Part shown: positions 1 to 9,365 of the stretch, in pieces
Layout of the letters: the number at the start of each line of letters is the position of its first letter
How positions within the stretch are numbered: the stretch's first letter is position 1
From: an uncultured Pelagibacteraceae bacterium
GTDB lineage: Bacteria > Pseudomonadota > Alphaproteobacteria > Pelagibacterales > Pelagibacteraceae
DNA length: 64,000 bases
Direction of reading: 5' to 3'
Assembly: GCA_902567235.1 (NCBI GenBank)
Contig: CACFLX010000002.1
Location: 1-64,000 of the forward strand
Translations under genes and position numbers: made by a program
Notes under the pieces: generated by a model
Databases searched by the model: none
The model's input: the letters and a program-made list of their open reading frames with translations, nothing else
What the model was told of the DNA's origin: nothing

Positions 1-353
1 TAATAGATACTGCAGGAAGACTACAAAATAAAAAAAATTTAATGGAAGAATATAAAAAAATTGCAAATGTAACAAAAAAAATCGATCCAGATGCTCCTCA
101 CGAAGTTTTATTAGTTTTAGATGCAACTTCTGGACAAAATGTAATTAATCAAGTTGAAGAATTTAACAAAATAATTCCAATTACAGGGTTAATTATGACT
201 AAACTAGATGGAACAGCAAAAGGTGGCATTTTAATTGCGATTGCAAAAAAATATAGGTTACCAATTATTGCTTTAGGTTTAGGTGAAAAAGAAGATGATC
301 TACAAATTTTTAAAGCAGAACAATTTGCTGAAGCTTTTATTACAACTAATTAA
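1..353 (+). CDS. ftsY: FtsY, SRP receptor GTPase (3' end only)
   Basis: C-terminal 116 residues of the signal recognition particle receptor, which docks SRP-ribosome complexes at the inner membrane. The gene enters from the left edge; the first whole codon is at position 3. Visible are the G3 motif DTAGRLQNK, the DATSGQN segment, the G4 motif TKLDGTAKGG and the closing GLGEKEDDLQ. The DTAGRLQNK/DLQ combination and an end soon after it favour FtsY over Ffh, which would continue into an M domain. The stop overlaps the tail of the convergent gene by 8 bp. Confidence 0.93.
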   Translation, partial: IDTAGRLQNKKNLMEEYKKIANVTKKIDPDAPHEVLLVLDATSGQNVINQVEEFNKIIPITGLIMTKLDGTAKGGILIAIAKKYRLPIIALGLGEKEDDLQIFKAEQFAEAFITTN

Positions 354-906
354 TTAAATTATTAGAAATTAAGGGTTTATAGTAATTGCAATTATATTTT
401 TCCTCTAAACTTAAGTAACCACATTTCTTTGCAACAGATGAAATTATAAACTCTAATTTATTTTTTTTATCATATCTTTTTAAATTTCTTTCAGAGATAT
501 CAAAAACTAAATTAGCATTAATATTTTTAATGGCACTTACCATTATTAAAGTATTATTATCATTTAATAAATAATATGCAAAATCTTCTGGGAAAACTGG
601 AAAATCGTAATTTTCAATAATTTGTTTTGCTTTTGATGGAAACCAATCATAAGAAATTAACGACTCATCAGATTTAGTATGATTATTATAAATATATAAA
701 TCCTGAGGATAATCGGTAATATAATTAAATTCTTCACCTCTAGCTAACACAGCTTTACTTCTAGTTTTAAAATAAAGTGTAAAATCATTATTATAAGATT
801 GCATTTTTCCTATATAAAAAAAATCTTCAGTTTCTAAGTTATTAGGTTCTGCTAAAGAATGATGGCAATTTAAGATAATAAATAAAAAGATTAATAATTT
901 TCTCAC
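346..906 (-). CDS. Secreted hypothetical protein
   Basis: I do not recognise this 186-residue protein. It begins with a hydrophobic segment of about 15 residues ending near SLA (residues 17-19), which looks like a Sec signal peptide, so it is probably periplasmic. The mature part is polar with many Asn and Lys and has two cysteines near the C-terminus (KKCGYL and YNCNYY) that could form a disulfide. The start codon is GTG at 906 with no clear Shine-Dalgarno. It is the last gene of the leftmost minus-strand run and overlaps ftsY tail-to-tail. Confidence 0.6.
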   Translation of the reverse strand: MRKLLIFLFIILNCHHSLAEPNNLETEDFFYIGKMQSYNNDFTLYFKTRSKAVLARGEEFNYITDYPQDLYIYNNHTKSDESLISYDWFPSKAKQIIENYDFPVFPEDFAYYLLNDNNTLIMVSAIKNINANLVFDISERNLKRYDKKNKLEFIISSVAKKCGYLSLEEKYNCNYYKPLISNNLIN

Positions 907-955
907 AGAAATTTTTTAATAATAAATTGAGTAAACTATTTGTTTAGATTGTGTC

Positions 956-1771
956 TTAATTTAAACTTTGAATAAATGAATCGATCGATTTAATTAAATC
1001 TTTATTAAATTCCATCATATGATCGTCATATTTTGGGAAATATGAATACTTGGGTTGGTTTGCTAATTCATATAATTTTTTTCCCATCCAAAACGGTACA
1101 ATTTTATCATCTTCACCATGCATAATTAAAATAGGAGATTTTATATTTTGAATCTTTTTATCGCTTTCATATTTATCTTTAAGGAGCAACTTGATGGGGA
1201 ATATTGGATACTTAGATTTACCAGCAGCTACCATTGAGGTGAAGGGAGATTCTAAAATTACACCAGCGAAGTTATTATTTTGAGCAATTTCAGTAGCCAC
1301 ACCTGTACCTAATGATTCTCCATAAATTATAATATTTTCTTTTCTAATTCCTTTATTCTTTAACCATTCAACTCCACTCTTTGCATCTTTATAAAGGCCT
1401 TTTTCTGTTGGTTGACCTTTATTGCCGCTAAAACCTCTCCATGAAATAATTAAAAAATTCACATCCATATCATTAAAATGATTTATTTTGTGTATTCTGT
1501 TTTCTAAAGATCCTGCATTACCATGTAAAAAAAGAATAGTTTTATAATTTTCTATATCTTTTTCATGATACCAAGCTAGTAGTTCAATGTTATCTTCATT
1601 TTTGATTTTAATTTTATCAATTGAAACTGTAAGCATATCTCCAGAATAATTGTTTTCTGAAGGATGATATAATAGGCTTCTTTGAGAATTATATAATATT
1701 AATGTTATAATTAAGTAAATTAAAACTAATAAACCAACTATAGACAAAATATACATTTTTTTTTTATTCAT
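956..1771 (-). CDS. Membrane-anchored alpha/beta hydrolase (Bem46/ABHD13-like)
   Basis: 271 residues: an N-terminal membrane anchor (about 6-27) followed by an alpha/beta-hydrolase domain. The oxyanion-region motif HGNAG is at 83-87, the nucleophile elbow GESLG at 151-155 (Ser153), and the acid/base are probably Asp221 or Asp222 in HGEDD and His251 in DDHMMEF. This matches the Bem46/YfhR type of serine hydrolase, whose substrates are generally unknown. The gene overlaps the upstream MFS gene by 8 bp, so the two are probably co-transcribed. Substrate cannot be assigned. Confidence 0.8.
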   Translation of the reverse strand: MNKKKMYILSIVGLLVLIYLIITLILYNSQRSLLYHPSENNYSGDMLTVSIDKIKIKNEDNIELLAWYHEKDIENYKTILFLHGNAGSLENRIHKINHFNDMDVNFLIISWRGFSGNKGQPTEKGLYKDAKSGVEWLKNKGIRKENIIIYGESLGTGVATEIAQNNNFAGVILESPFTSMVAAGKSKYPIFPIKLLLKDKYESDKKIQNIKSPILIMHGEDDKIVPFWMGKKLYELANQPKYSYFPKYDDHMMEFNKDLIKSIDSFIQSLN

Positions 1772-2978
1772 TTTTATTTTTCATAATAAAATATGAATAA
1801 CTTAAAATACAAATAATTAAATAAACAGTAAAAGAAATTTGAAAACTTTGAATTTCTCCTTTCCCTAAAAATTGAGACAAATCAATCACTAAACCAATTC
1901 CCCATTGCATTAAAAAAGTACCTACAAAAATAAGTAAATTAAATGATGTAAGCGATTTTCCTGCTAGACTGGTCGGAAAAGATAAAGCCACAGCAGGCTG
2001 GGTAAGAGTTAGTACAATTGAGGTAAGTATATATATGGTAAAATGTAATGCACCTGCATTTTCTCCTGAAATAATTATAACAAGTAATGATAAATAGCTA
2101 ATTGGTAGTCCATACTTCATTAGTCTCATCGACTCTAGGCCAAGTTTTGTAATTTTAGGTAAAATGTATCCAAAAATAAAGAAGGCAATTAACATTGTTA
2201 TATTTATCCAAAAAAGTCCTGTTGCACTCTCTAATGGTGTATATCCCGTAACTCTAACCATCCAGGGACCAGCCCATAAAGTTTGAATTGCAACCATTCC
2301 TCCATAATTAAATAAACCAAGAGGAATTGTACTTCTAAAAAACTTATTTTTCCAAATATCTGATAAAGATCCTGCATTCTCTCCATCTTTACTATCTTCA
2401 CTTTTCCATGAAGGAATAAAAAATAATGTTAAAATTATAATAAGAAGTATTACAATAGCTACAGAGCCAAATATCCATCTCCAACCAATAACTGGTAATA
2501 AAATTTGAACAGGAAGTGTTGAAAAAACAAAACCCATTGAAAGCACCATTAACATCCACGCATTAGCTCTTTGTTGGTATTCGTCTGCAAACCAAATTCT
2601 GTAACCAGTTAAAGGTCCCATTAAACATGCGCTGACACCAACTCCAATTAATATTCTTGATATAAGTAAGCCTGAAAAACTTTGTGCTAAAGCAAAAGCA
2701 GTTGTTCCAATAATTGCAATTAATAAAAATGATGAAATGACTTTTTTAGGTCCGTGCTTATCAAGTAAATATCCCAAGGGTATTTGCATAGAGGCAAATC
2801 CTAAAAAATAACCACCGGCTAATAATCCTAGATCACCAGCGGTTAAATTAAAGTCTGAAGTTAGTAAAGGGGACAGAGTTGCAGTAATTGCTCTTAAGAG
2901 TGCAGATATAAAATATCCACAAGTAAATACAAAAAATATTAAGACCGCTTTTTTAATCGGTAAAATATTTTTTTCCAT
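1764..2978 (-). CDS. Major facilitator superfamily transporter
   Basis: 404 residues with about 12 hydrophobic segments, typical of MFS carriers. The loop between TM2 and TM3 carries GYLLDKHGPKKV, a recognisable form of the MFS signature. It starts 9 bp after the DctM gene and overlaps the downstream hydrolase by 8 bp, so it may ride on the TRAP transcript. That context suggests uptake or efflux of a small organic acid, but this is only inference; no substrate-specific motif is evident. Confidence 0.85.
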   Translation of the reverse strand: MEKNILPIKKAVLIFFVFTCGYFISALLRAITATLSPLLTSDFNLTAGDLGLLAGGYFLGFASMQIPLGYLLDKHGPKKVISSFLLIAIIGTTAFALAQSFSGLLISRILIGVGVSACLMGPLTGYRIWFADEYQQRANAWMLMVLSMGFVFSTLPVQILLPVIGWRWIFGSVAIVILLIIILTLFFIPSWKSEDSKDGENAGSLSDIWKNKFFRSTIPLGLFNYGGMVAIQTLWAGPWMVRVTGYTPLESATGLFWINITMLIAFFIFGYILPKITKLGLESMRLMKYGLPISYLSLLVIIISGENAGALHFTIYILTSIVLTLTQPAVALSFPTSLAGKSLTSFNLLIFVGTFLMQWGIGLVIDLSQFLGKGEIQSFQISFTVYLIICILSYSYFIMKNKNE

Positions 2979-2987
2979 TTATTTAAA

Positions 2988-5639
2988 TTAGAAATTTAAA
3001 GATATATCACGGTGAATAGAGTTACAACTTGCAACAAATTTAGCTTGTTCTTTTGTTAAACGAGATTGCAATCTCAAACCTATATTATTTTTAATAACCT
3101 CATTATATTTTTCAAGTTCTGGCATTAAATTTTGGGCTGCATCTTTTCTCCAATTTAGTTCCTTATCAAATAAAATAAATGCTTCTGAGCTTGCATCTGA
3201 GATTTTATTTTCATCTATTTCTTCACTATCAACTAAAGAATATAGATCATCTAATCTATTGGCAAACTCCTCTGTACCTGAAATTTCACTTAGTTTTTCA
3301 AATAGGCCATCTATAAGTGAAATTGAATTTTCATAGTTTTTATTATTAATTTCATATTTTAAATCTTGAATTTCAGATGAAAGTTTTTCTAAATTTACAT
3401 GATCTTTTATAAACATAGCAATTTGATCTAGATTATCATATGCCTCGTCTACATTTTTTTTATATCTTTTTGTTTGAGTATTTTTGGCTTTCTGAATAAT
3501 TTCAAATTCTTTATTTTTAGATGTCCAATTTTCTGGAATTTGTTTTGCTATTTCATCAATTTCTAACTTATAATCCTCAATTCTAAGTTCGATTTTATTT
3601 TTTTCAGATAAGTCATCTTTTTCCAAATTTCTAATTTCCGCTTTTGATTTTTCTATTTTTAATTCTATTTTTCTTATTTTCTTTTGTTTTTTTCTTACAT
3701 TGAAATGAAGATCTCTATAATCTTCAGCAAATAAGTTATAATCTTCCTCGGTTTTTTGAAGTTTTTTAACCAGCGCAAAAGTTCCAAGCGCGTTTTCAAA
3801 ATGTTCCTCAAAAATATCTAATTTATCATTGGGAAGATCTGAAGGAACCAGCTGCTCAAAACTTTTTATAGCAGCTGTGATTTTTTGCTCATCATTGTTG
3901 TAAATATCAAATTTATATTCTTGTAAACAATGTTGAAGCTTAGGATTCATTGGAGGCGGGGCCACATGAGATGTTAAGTATGTTCTAGCAGGTAAATAGT
4001 TTACTAAACTTGGATAAAAACCTACAATCGCAAGTCCAATTAATTGTAATACTATGAAAGGAACAACACCTTTCCAAATATTTAAGGTTGTAATAAATTT
4101 CGGTGCAACACCTTTTAAATAAAATAAAGCAAAACCAAAAGGGGGAGTTAAAAAAGAAGTTTGTAAATTTACCCCAATCATTACACCTAACCAAATTGCA
4201 CTAACATTAGCTCCTGTTTCAGCTAATAATATTGGTGCAATAATAGGAACAACTACTACTGCAATTTCTATGAAATCAAGGAAAAAACCTAAAAGAAAAA
4301 TTACTATCATGACAACAATAAATTGAGTCCAAAATCCACCTGGCAAATCTTGTAAAAAATCTCTTACTAATTCTTCACCTCCAAAAGCCCTGAACCCTGA
4401 AGTTAACATTGCTGCACCTAAAAGAATTATAAATACCATCGAAGTAGTTACACAAGTTTCAGTAACAACTTCTTTTAAAACGTTATCAACTTTATAAGAT
4501 CTCCAAAAGCTCCAAATTATACCTATTAAAAAGATTAAAGTAAAAAAACCTGTTATTAAAATTGCAGTTAAGTTTCTGGTTTCTATGGCTTTAATATTTA
4601 AATTATAATTATTTGAAATATAAAAAATTGGAATTAAAGCTATAACTGTTATTAGCAAAGGATAATATGCATCTTTTTTTCCTTGATGTAGACGATACCC
4701 AGCCATTATAGTCGCTCCTATTGCTCCAATAGAACCAGCTTGGTTTACTGTTGCAATACCCATTAATATAGATCCAAGAACTGCAAATATTAATGCAAGT
4801 GGTGGAATTATTACCATTATAACTTTCATCCAAAATTTAAAATCAAATTGACCTTTGAATGGAACTGGTGGAGCTGCTTTAGGGTTTAATCTTGCATATA
4901 CAAATACATACAACATATACAAACCAACTAATACTAATCCAGGTAGCAATGCTCCAAGAAACATATCTCCAGCACTAGTAGAGCCTACTCTAAACTCACC
5001 AGGCATATTAAACTCTCCTGTTATTAATTTATAATCTGCCTGCCTCATAGTATTTGCTACATCAGCAGCACTAGCTAACTGGTCTGCAATAATAATTAAA
5101 ACAATTGATGGAGGAATTATTTGTCCAAGTGTTCCAGATGAACAAACTATTCCACTTGCAAGACTTCTATCATATTTATTATTCAACATAGTGGGTAATG
5201 AAATTAAGCCCATTGCAATCACAGTTGCTCCAACTATTCCTGTAGTTGCTGCAAGCAATGCTCCAACAAAAATTACTGAGATTCCAAGTCCTCCAGGGAT
5301 AGGACCAAACAATTGACCCATTGTTACCAAAAGATCTTCTGCAATTTTAGATTTTTGCAACATTATCCCCATGAAAATAAACAAAGGTATTGCAATTAAA
5401 GTATCAGTTTCTACATCCCAATAATTACTCCTGAAATTTGTAATCCCTGCTGTTAACCATTCTATTGGTCCATCAGTTGCATAATATGCGCCTACATCCC
5501 CTTCAAAAAGATATCCAAAGAAAGCTGCAGCACCTATTGAAATAATAGCTGAACCTGGTAATGCAAAAGCAACGGGAAAGCCTGATGCCAATGCCACTAT
5601 CATAATTAAAACAAGTAAAGATAAAAATAAATGTTCCAT
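2988..5639 (-). CDS. dctM: TRAP transporter large permease DctM with coiled-coil tail
   Basis: Large membrane subunit of a tripartite ATP-independent periplasmic transporter, which uses the sodium or proton gradient to import organic acids. Residues 1 to about 560 are polytopic with DctM hallmarks: GFPVAFALPG near the start, and GGLGISVIFVGAL followed by GATVIAMGLISLP. At 883 residues it is about twice the usual DctM length. Roughly 120 residues of extra membrane/linker sequence lie mid-protein, and from about residue 564 a 320-residue, highly charged Lys/Glu heptad-like tail follows. The tail is in frame with no sign of frameshift. DctQ lies 3 bp upstream. Confidence 0.9.
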   Translation of the reverse strand: MEHLFLSLLVLIMIVALASGFPVAFALPGSAIISIGAAAFFGYLFEGDVGAYYATDGPIEWLTAGITNFRSNYWDVETDTLIAIPLFIFMGIMLQKSKIAEDLLVTMGQLFGPIPGGLGISVIFVGALLAATTGIVGATVIAMGLISLPTMLNNKYDRSLASGIVCSSGTLGQIIPPSIVLIIIADQLASAADVANTMRQADYKLITGEFNMPGEFRVGSTSAGDMFLGALLPGLVLVGLYMLYVFVYARLNPKAAPPVPFKGQFDFKFWMKVIMVIIPPLALIFAVLGSILMGIATVNQAGSIGAIGATIMAGYRLHQGKKDAYYPLLITVIALIPIFYISNNYNLNIKAIETRNLTAILITGFFTLIFLIGIIWSFWRSYKVDNVLKEVVTETCVTTSMVFIILLGAAMLTSGFRAFGGEELVRDFLQDLPGGFWTQFIVVMIVIFLLGFFLDFIEIAVVVVPIIAPILLAETGANVSAIWLGVMIGVNLQTSFLTPPFGFALFYLKGVAPKFITTLNIWKGVVPFIVLQLIGLAIVGFYPSLVNYLPARTYLTSHVAPPPMNPKLQHCLQEYKFDIYNNDEQKITAAIKSFEQLVPSDLPNDKLDIFEEHFENALGTFALVKKLQKTEEDYNLFAEDYRDLHFNVRKKQKKIRKIELKIEKSKAEIRNLEKDDLSEKNKIELRIEDYKLEIDEIAKQIPENWTSKNKEFEIIQKAKNTQTKRYKKNVDEAYDNLDQIAMFIKDHVNLEKLSSEIQDLKYEINNKNYENSISLIDGLFEKLSEISGTEEFANRLDDLYSLVDSEEIDENKISDASSEAFILFDKELNWRKDAAQNLMPELEKYNEVIKNNIGLRLQSRLTKEQAKFVASCNSIHRDISLNF

Positions 5640-5642
5640 AGT

Positions 5643-6626
5643 TTAACTTTTTAAAAGTTTATAACTGCTACCCATAAAATAACTTGTAAATTGAATTAAC
5701 ATACTGACGCCAAATACAGCTAAATAAACTGCCATTAGGTAAAGTAAATACAATCCATTGGATCCTTGTTGCGTAATTTCAAAAGAAATAACAGGACCAT
5801 TAATAATACTTGCTTTACCACCCATTCCTAAAAATAAAACGATAAGACATAGTGGAATTCCTAACAGCAAAGATCCCATTGAATTTGTCCAGGCTTTTTT
5901 TCGTTCACTAAAACCAGTGTACAAAACATCAACTCTCACATGGCCTTCATGCATTAATGCATATGCACTAGCAAAAAGATAAAGGGCAGAGTACCAAAAA
6001 CGAACTAAATCTCCCTGAAAAGCTTGTTCATACTCAAATATGAATCTTGATACTACAATAAAAAATTCACTAGCAACAACTAAAACAGCTAACCAAATAA
6101 AACCTACTGTTCTTGTAAAATAACCAATTACAAATGAAATTAATATTAAAGGAAAATGAACAAAAGTAATTCTAAAGGCTGGAATAACTAATTTAACTTT
6201 TAAAGTTTCGCCAAAAATTGGTTCTACTAATTTCTCTACAACCATAAATGAAACTATTAAATCTGCGATTCCAACAATTAAAACTGCCCAAAAAGATGAA
6301 CGAATAATATAAGCTGTGAATTTAGTAAGAATTTCTGAGTCAGTTTCTAAAGTTTGTTTAATAGATCTAAATACATAAAAAATTGCTAATAATATTGAAG
6401 CAAAATAAAAAAATAATTGTATGTAGGCTGTTGTTAATAATGAACCTTCCAAAGGGTTGCTTAATTTTTTAAATCCAAACAAACCATAATGTGAAAATAA
6501 TTTTTTAACACCAGGCCATTCGAACCATACTGTTAGAACATTATTTAATAAGAAAATAAAAGTAATAGCTAATATTGAATAACTAAATATTCTTATCAAT
6601 ATTGGTAAATTACTTTTTGAAATCAT
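5643..6626 (-). CDS. dctQ: TRAP transporter small permease DctQ
   Basis: 327 residues, longer than the usual 160-200 of DctQ proteins, with about seven or eight hydrophobic segments. The second half carries the typical DctQ region: RFWYSALYLFASAYALMHEG followed by HVRVDVLYTGFSERKKAW. The extra N-terminal membrane segments are known in TakQ-like small permeases paired with TakP-type binding proteins. It sits between a hairpin terminator (upstream, after the binding-protein gene) and dctM, and is expected to form the membrane complex with DctM. Confidence 0.88.
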   Translation of the reverse strand: MISKSNLPILIRIFSYSILAITFIFLLNNVLTVWFEWPGVKKLFSHYGLFGFKKLSNPLEGSLLTTAYIQLFFYFASILLAIFYVFRSIKQTLETDSEILTKFTAYIIRSSFWAVLIVGIADLIVSFMVVEKLVEPIFGETLKVKLVIPAFRITFVHFPLILISFVIGYFTRTVGFIWLAVLVVASEFFIVVSRFIFEYEQAFQGDLVRFWYSALYLFASAYALMHEGHVRVDVLYTGFSERKKAWTNSMGSLLLGIPLCLIVLFLGMGGKASIINGPVISFEITQQGSNGLYLLYLMAVYLAVFGVSMLIQFTSYFMGSSYKLLKS

Positions 6627-6650
6627 AAAATAAAAAATTTTTGTCTTATT

Positions 6651-6677
6651 AAAAAAGGGCCCTAAAAAGGGCCCTTA
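6651..6677 (-). terminator. Rho-independent terminator/attenuator between binding protein and permeases
   Basis: Perfect 8-bp stem AAGGGCCC (6655-6662) / GGGCCCTT (6669-6676) with a 6-nt loop. Read on the minus strand it is followed by six T residues. It lies 28 bp after the binding-protein stop codon and upstream of dctQ. It should end most transcripts after the binding-protein gene, with read-through feeding the permease genes. Confidence 0.85.
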
Positions 6678-6704
6678 ATTTTTAATATTATCAAACTTTA
6701 AGTA

Positions 6705-7838
6705 TTATAGTCCTAAAGCTCTGTTTCTTTGAGCGATGTATGGTGAGTCTGACAAGTTTGTCCAAGCACCGATCTCTTTACGAGCTTTAACAAAAGCTTT
6801 ATGCGTTCTAGCAGCAAGATCACTGTGTTGTTGAACTTCATCATAAACCTCAGCAGCACCTTTGGCAAAAGCATCATAAACTTTGTCATTAAACTTCTCA
6901 AGTTTAACACCATGATCGTTTATTAAACGACCTAATGCTGCACCATTTTTAGCATTGTACTCAGCCATAGTGATTTCGTCAGCCCAAGCACAAGCAGTTT
7001 TAATTATCATTTGGTCTGATTTTGTTAAACCAGTAAACCAAGATTTATTAACACCACATGCTAACATCGAACCAGGTTCGTGCATACCAGGATAGTAATA
7101 GTACTTAGCAGCTTCATGGAATTTCATAGCCTCGTCATTCCAAGGACCTACCCATTCAGTTGCATCAATTGCACCTGAAACAAGGTTTTCATAAATTTGT
7201 CCACCAGGAAGTGAAATTGGAGAACCACCAAGTTTTCCAAGTACTTGCCCTCCTAATCCAGGCATACGCATTTTTAAACCTTTAAGGTCATTAGCTGATC
7301 TAATTTTTTTGTTAAACCAACCACCCATTTGAACTCCAGTGTTACCAGCTATGAAACTTTGAGTACCAAAGTCATCAGTTAGCTCATCCCAAAGTGCTTG
7401 TCCTCCACCATGGTGAATCCAAGCATTGATTTCAGAATATGTGAAACCAAATGGGCACGCTGTAAAATATCCAAATGCTGGGTGTTTTTTAACCCAGTAG
7501 TAGTCTGCACCGTGATACATTTGTGAGTTACCAGAAGCAACTTCATCAAATGAGTCAAATGCTTTAACTCTTTCATTTGCAGCATAATAAGTAACTTGTA
7601 TTCTTCCGTCACTCATATCGCTTAGTCTTTTTGCAAGTCTTTGTGCACCCGTACCTAGACCAGGAAAATCTCTTGGCCAAGTAGCTACCATTGCAGCTTC
7701 TACTCTTTCAGCAGCGACTGCTGGAGCAGCTAAAGATGATGCAGCAACAGCAGCAACACCAGTTGCAGCAGCAGCTTTAAAGAACTTACGTCTTGAAGGT
7801 GATTTATTTACCTTCAATGATTTTTTTTCTTTAATCAT
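6705..7838 (-). CDS. TRAP substrate-binding protein, TakP-like (Tat-exported)
   Basis: Periplasmic solute receptor of the TRAP system, 377 residues. The N-terminus has a twin-arginine motif SRRKFF (15-20), an alanine-rich hydrophobic stretch and a likely signal peptidase site after APAVAA. The segment EWVGPWNDEAMKFHEAAKYY followed by PGMHEPG is characteristic of the TakP group, whose studied members bind 2-oxo acids such as pyruvate or lactate. A GAGGG Shine-Dalgarno lies 7 nt before the ATG. Codon use is less AT-extreme than in its neighbours, consistent with very high expression. The neighbouring hydroxy-acid dehydrogenases support a lactate/pyruvate-type ligand (inference). Confidence 0.92.
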   Translation of the reverse strand: MIKEKKSLKVNKSPSRRKFFKAAAATGVAAVAASSLAAPAVAAERVEAAMVATWPRDFPGLGTGAQRLAKRLSDMSDGRIQVTYYAANERVKAFDSFDEVASGNSQMYHGADYYWVKKHPAFGYFTACPFGFTYSEINAWIHHGGGQALWDELTDDFGTQSFIAGNTGVQMGGWFNKKIRSANDLKGLKMRMPGLGGQVLGKLGGSPISLPGGQIYENLVSGAIDATEWVGPWNDEAMKFHEAAKYYYYPGMHEPGSMLACGVNKSWFTGLTKSDQMIIKTACAWADEITMAEYNAKNGAALGRLINDHGVKLEKFNDKVYDAFAKGAAEVYDEVQQHSDLAARTHKAFVKARKEIGAWTNLSDSPYIAQRNRALGL

Positions 7839-7854
7839 GTTTTTTCCCTCTTGT

Positions 7855-7868
7855 TAGTTAATTAACTA
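7855..7868. promoter_or_regulatory. 14-bp palindrome upstream of the TRAP binding-protein gene
   Basis: TAGTTAATTAACTA is a perfect palindrome about 16 bp upstream of the TRAP binding-protein start codon, just outside its Shine-Dalgarno. It could be an operator. AT-only palindromes of this size are expected by chance in such a genome, so this is weak. Confidence 0.25.
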
Positions 7869-7950
7869 TTTTTATTTAAGCATATAACTAAGCAAGAGTC
7901 TTAAAAAAAATACCCAATATGAACGTAATTACAATTATAGATTGTATATT

Positions 7951-9324
7951 TTAGTTTAGATCAAAAATTTTTCCAGGATTCATTATATTATTTGGATCCA
8001 TACTTCTCTTAATAGATTTCATTGCCGGCAAGTTATCAGGATGTTGTTTTAATAAATAATGTTTTTTTTGTAAACCAATACCATGTTCTCCCGTTATTGT
8101 TCCTTCTAACTCTAAAGCTTTTTGAATAAGTTTATCGCTATAATCTCTTATTAGTTTTTGTTTTTCTTCATCTTTAGGATCATACAAAATAATAGAGTGA
8201 AAATTACCATCACCAACATGACCAACCATTGGTGCTATTAGGCCATTTTCTTTAACATGTTTTTCAGCCCAAGAAACACATTCCACAAGCTTTGAAATAG
8301 GAACACATATGTCTGTAGAATATACTTTCATATTATTACCTAGAGCTTTAACTGAATAATAAACATCATGTCTTGCTTTCCACAGTTTATTTCTTTCTTC
8401 TATAGACTCGGCCCATTTAAAATCACTTCCACCATTATTTTTAGATAGCTCTTCAACAAGTTTTATTGTTTCTTTATTTGACATTTCACTGCCATGAAAT
8501 TCGAAAAAAAGGGTTGGAGAAGCTTTTACATTCTCTAATTTTGAATATTTAATGCTTATTTCCATTTGATCCTTGTTTAACATTTCAATTCTTGCAACAT
8601 TTAATCCATATTGGATTACTTCTTGAGAAGTTAAGACTGCTGAGTCTAAATCAGGAAAATAACAAACTGCACTCATAATATTTTCTGGAATTGGAGACAA
8701 TCTTAACTGTACTTCCGTTATAATTCCTAGTGTTCCTTCAGAACCAATAAATAGATTAGTTAAATTATATCCTGCGGAAGATTTTTTTGCCCTGCCCCCT
8801 GTTTTAACTATATCTCCATTTGCTAAAACTACAGTTAAGCCTGATACCACTGTTCGCATTGTTCCATACTTAACCGCCATTGTGCCAGATGCTGAAGTGG
8901 AGGCCATTCCACCCAATGCAGCATCTGCACCTGGATCGATTGGAAAAAAAACTCCATCCTCTCTTAAATACTCATTAAGTTGTTTTCTTGTAACATTTGC
9001 TTGAACTCTACAATCAAAATCAGCTGCATTGACACTTAAAACTTTGTTCATTTTTTCTAAGGAAATTGTAATACCATTTTCATTACCTACTACATTTCCT
9101 TCAAGAGAAGTTCCTGTTCCAAAAGGTACAACAGGAATTTTATGTTCATTACATAATTTCAATATTTTTGAAACTTCATCATTTGTTTCTGGAAAAACTA
9201 CTGCTTGAGATAAAATTGGATCATATGTATCTTCACCACGAGCATAATTTGCTCTTGTAGACTCAGACATTGAAAATCTACCATTAAATATACTTTTTAA
9301 TTCTTTTTGTATCTGTTCGTTCAT
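7951..9324 (-). CDS. FAD-linked 2-hydroxy-acid dehydrogenase (GlcD / D-lactate dehydrogenase type)
   Basis: 457 residues with a PCMH-type FAD domain followed by a GlcD-family C-terminal domain. Diagnostic stretches are PVVPFGTGTSLEGNVVG in the FAD domain, GSEGTLGIITEVQLR, and the C-terminal GHVGDGNFH and TGEHGIGLQKK. Such enzymes oxidise D-2-hydroxy acids (D-lactate, glycolate) and pass electrons to quinone or cytochrome. No glcE or glcF subunit lies nearby, so a single-subunit D-lactate dehydrogenase (Dld-like) is as likely as a GlcD subunit. It is directly upstream of the TRAP genes on the same strand. Confidence 0.9.
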   Translation of the reverse strand: MNEQIQKELKSIFNGRFSMSESTRANYARGEDTYDPILSQAVVFPETNDEVSKILKLCNEHKIPVVPFGTGTSLEGNVVGNENGITISLEKMNKVLSVNAADFDCRVQANVTRKQLNEYLREDGVFFPIDPGADAALGGMASTSASGTMAVKYGTMRTVVSGLTVVLANGDIVKTGGRAKKSSAGYNLTNLFIGSEGTLGIITEVQLRLSPIPENIMSAVCYFPDLDSAVLTSQEVIQYGLNVARIEMLNKDQMEISIKYSKLENVKASPTLFFEFHGSEMSNKETIKLVEELSKNNGGSDFKWAESIEERNKLWKARHDVYYSVKALGNNMKVYSTDICVPISKLVECVSWAEKHVKENGLIAPMVGHVGDGNFHSIILYDPKDEEKQKLIRDYSDKLIQKALELEGTITGEHGIGLQKKHYLLKQHPDNLPAMKSIKRSMDPNNIMNPGKIFDLN

Positions 9325-9365
9325 TTTTTTAAATAATTTTAAATTATATAATAAATTATACTATA

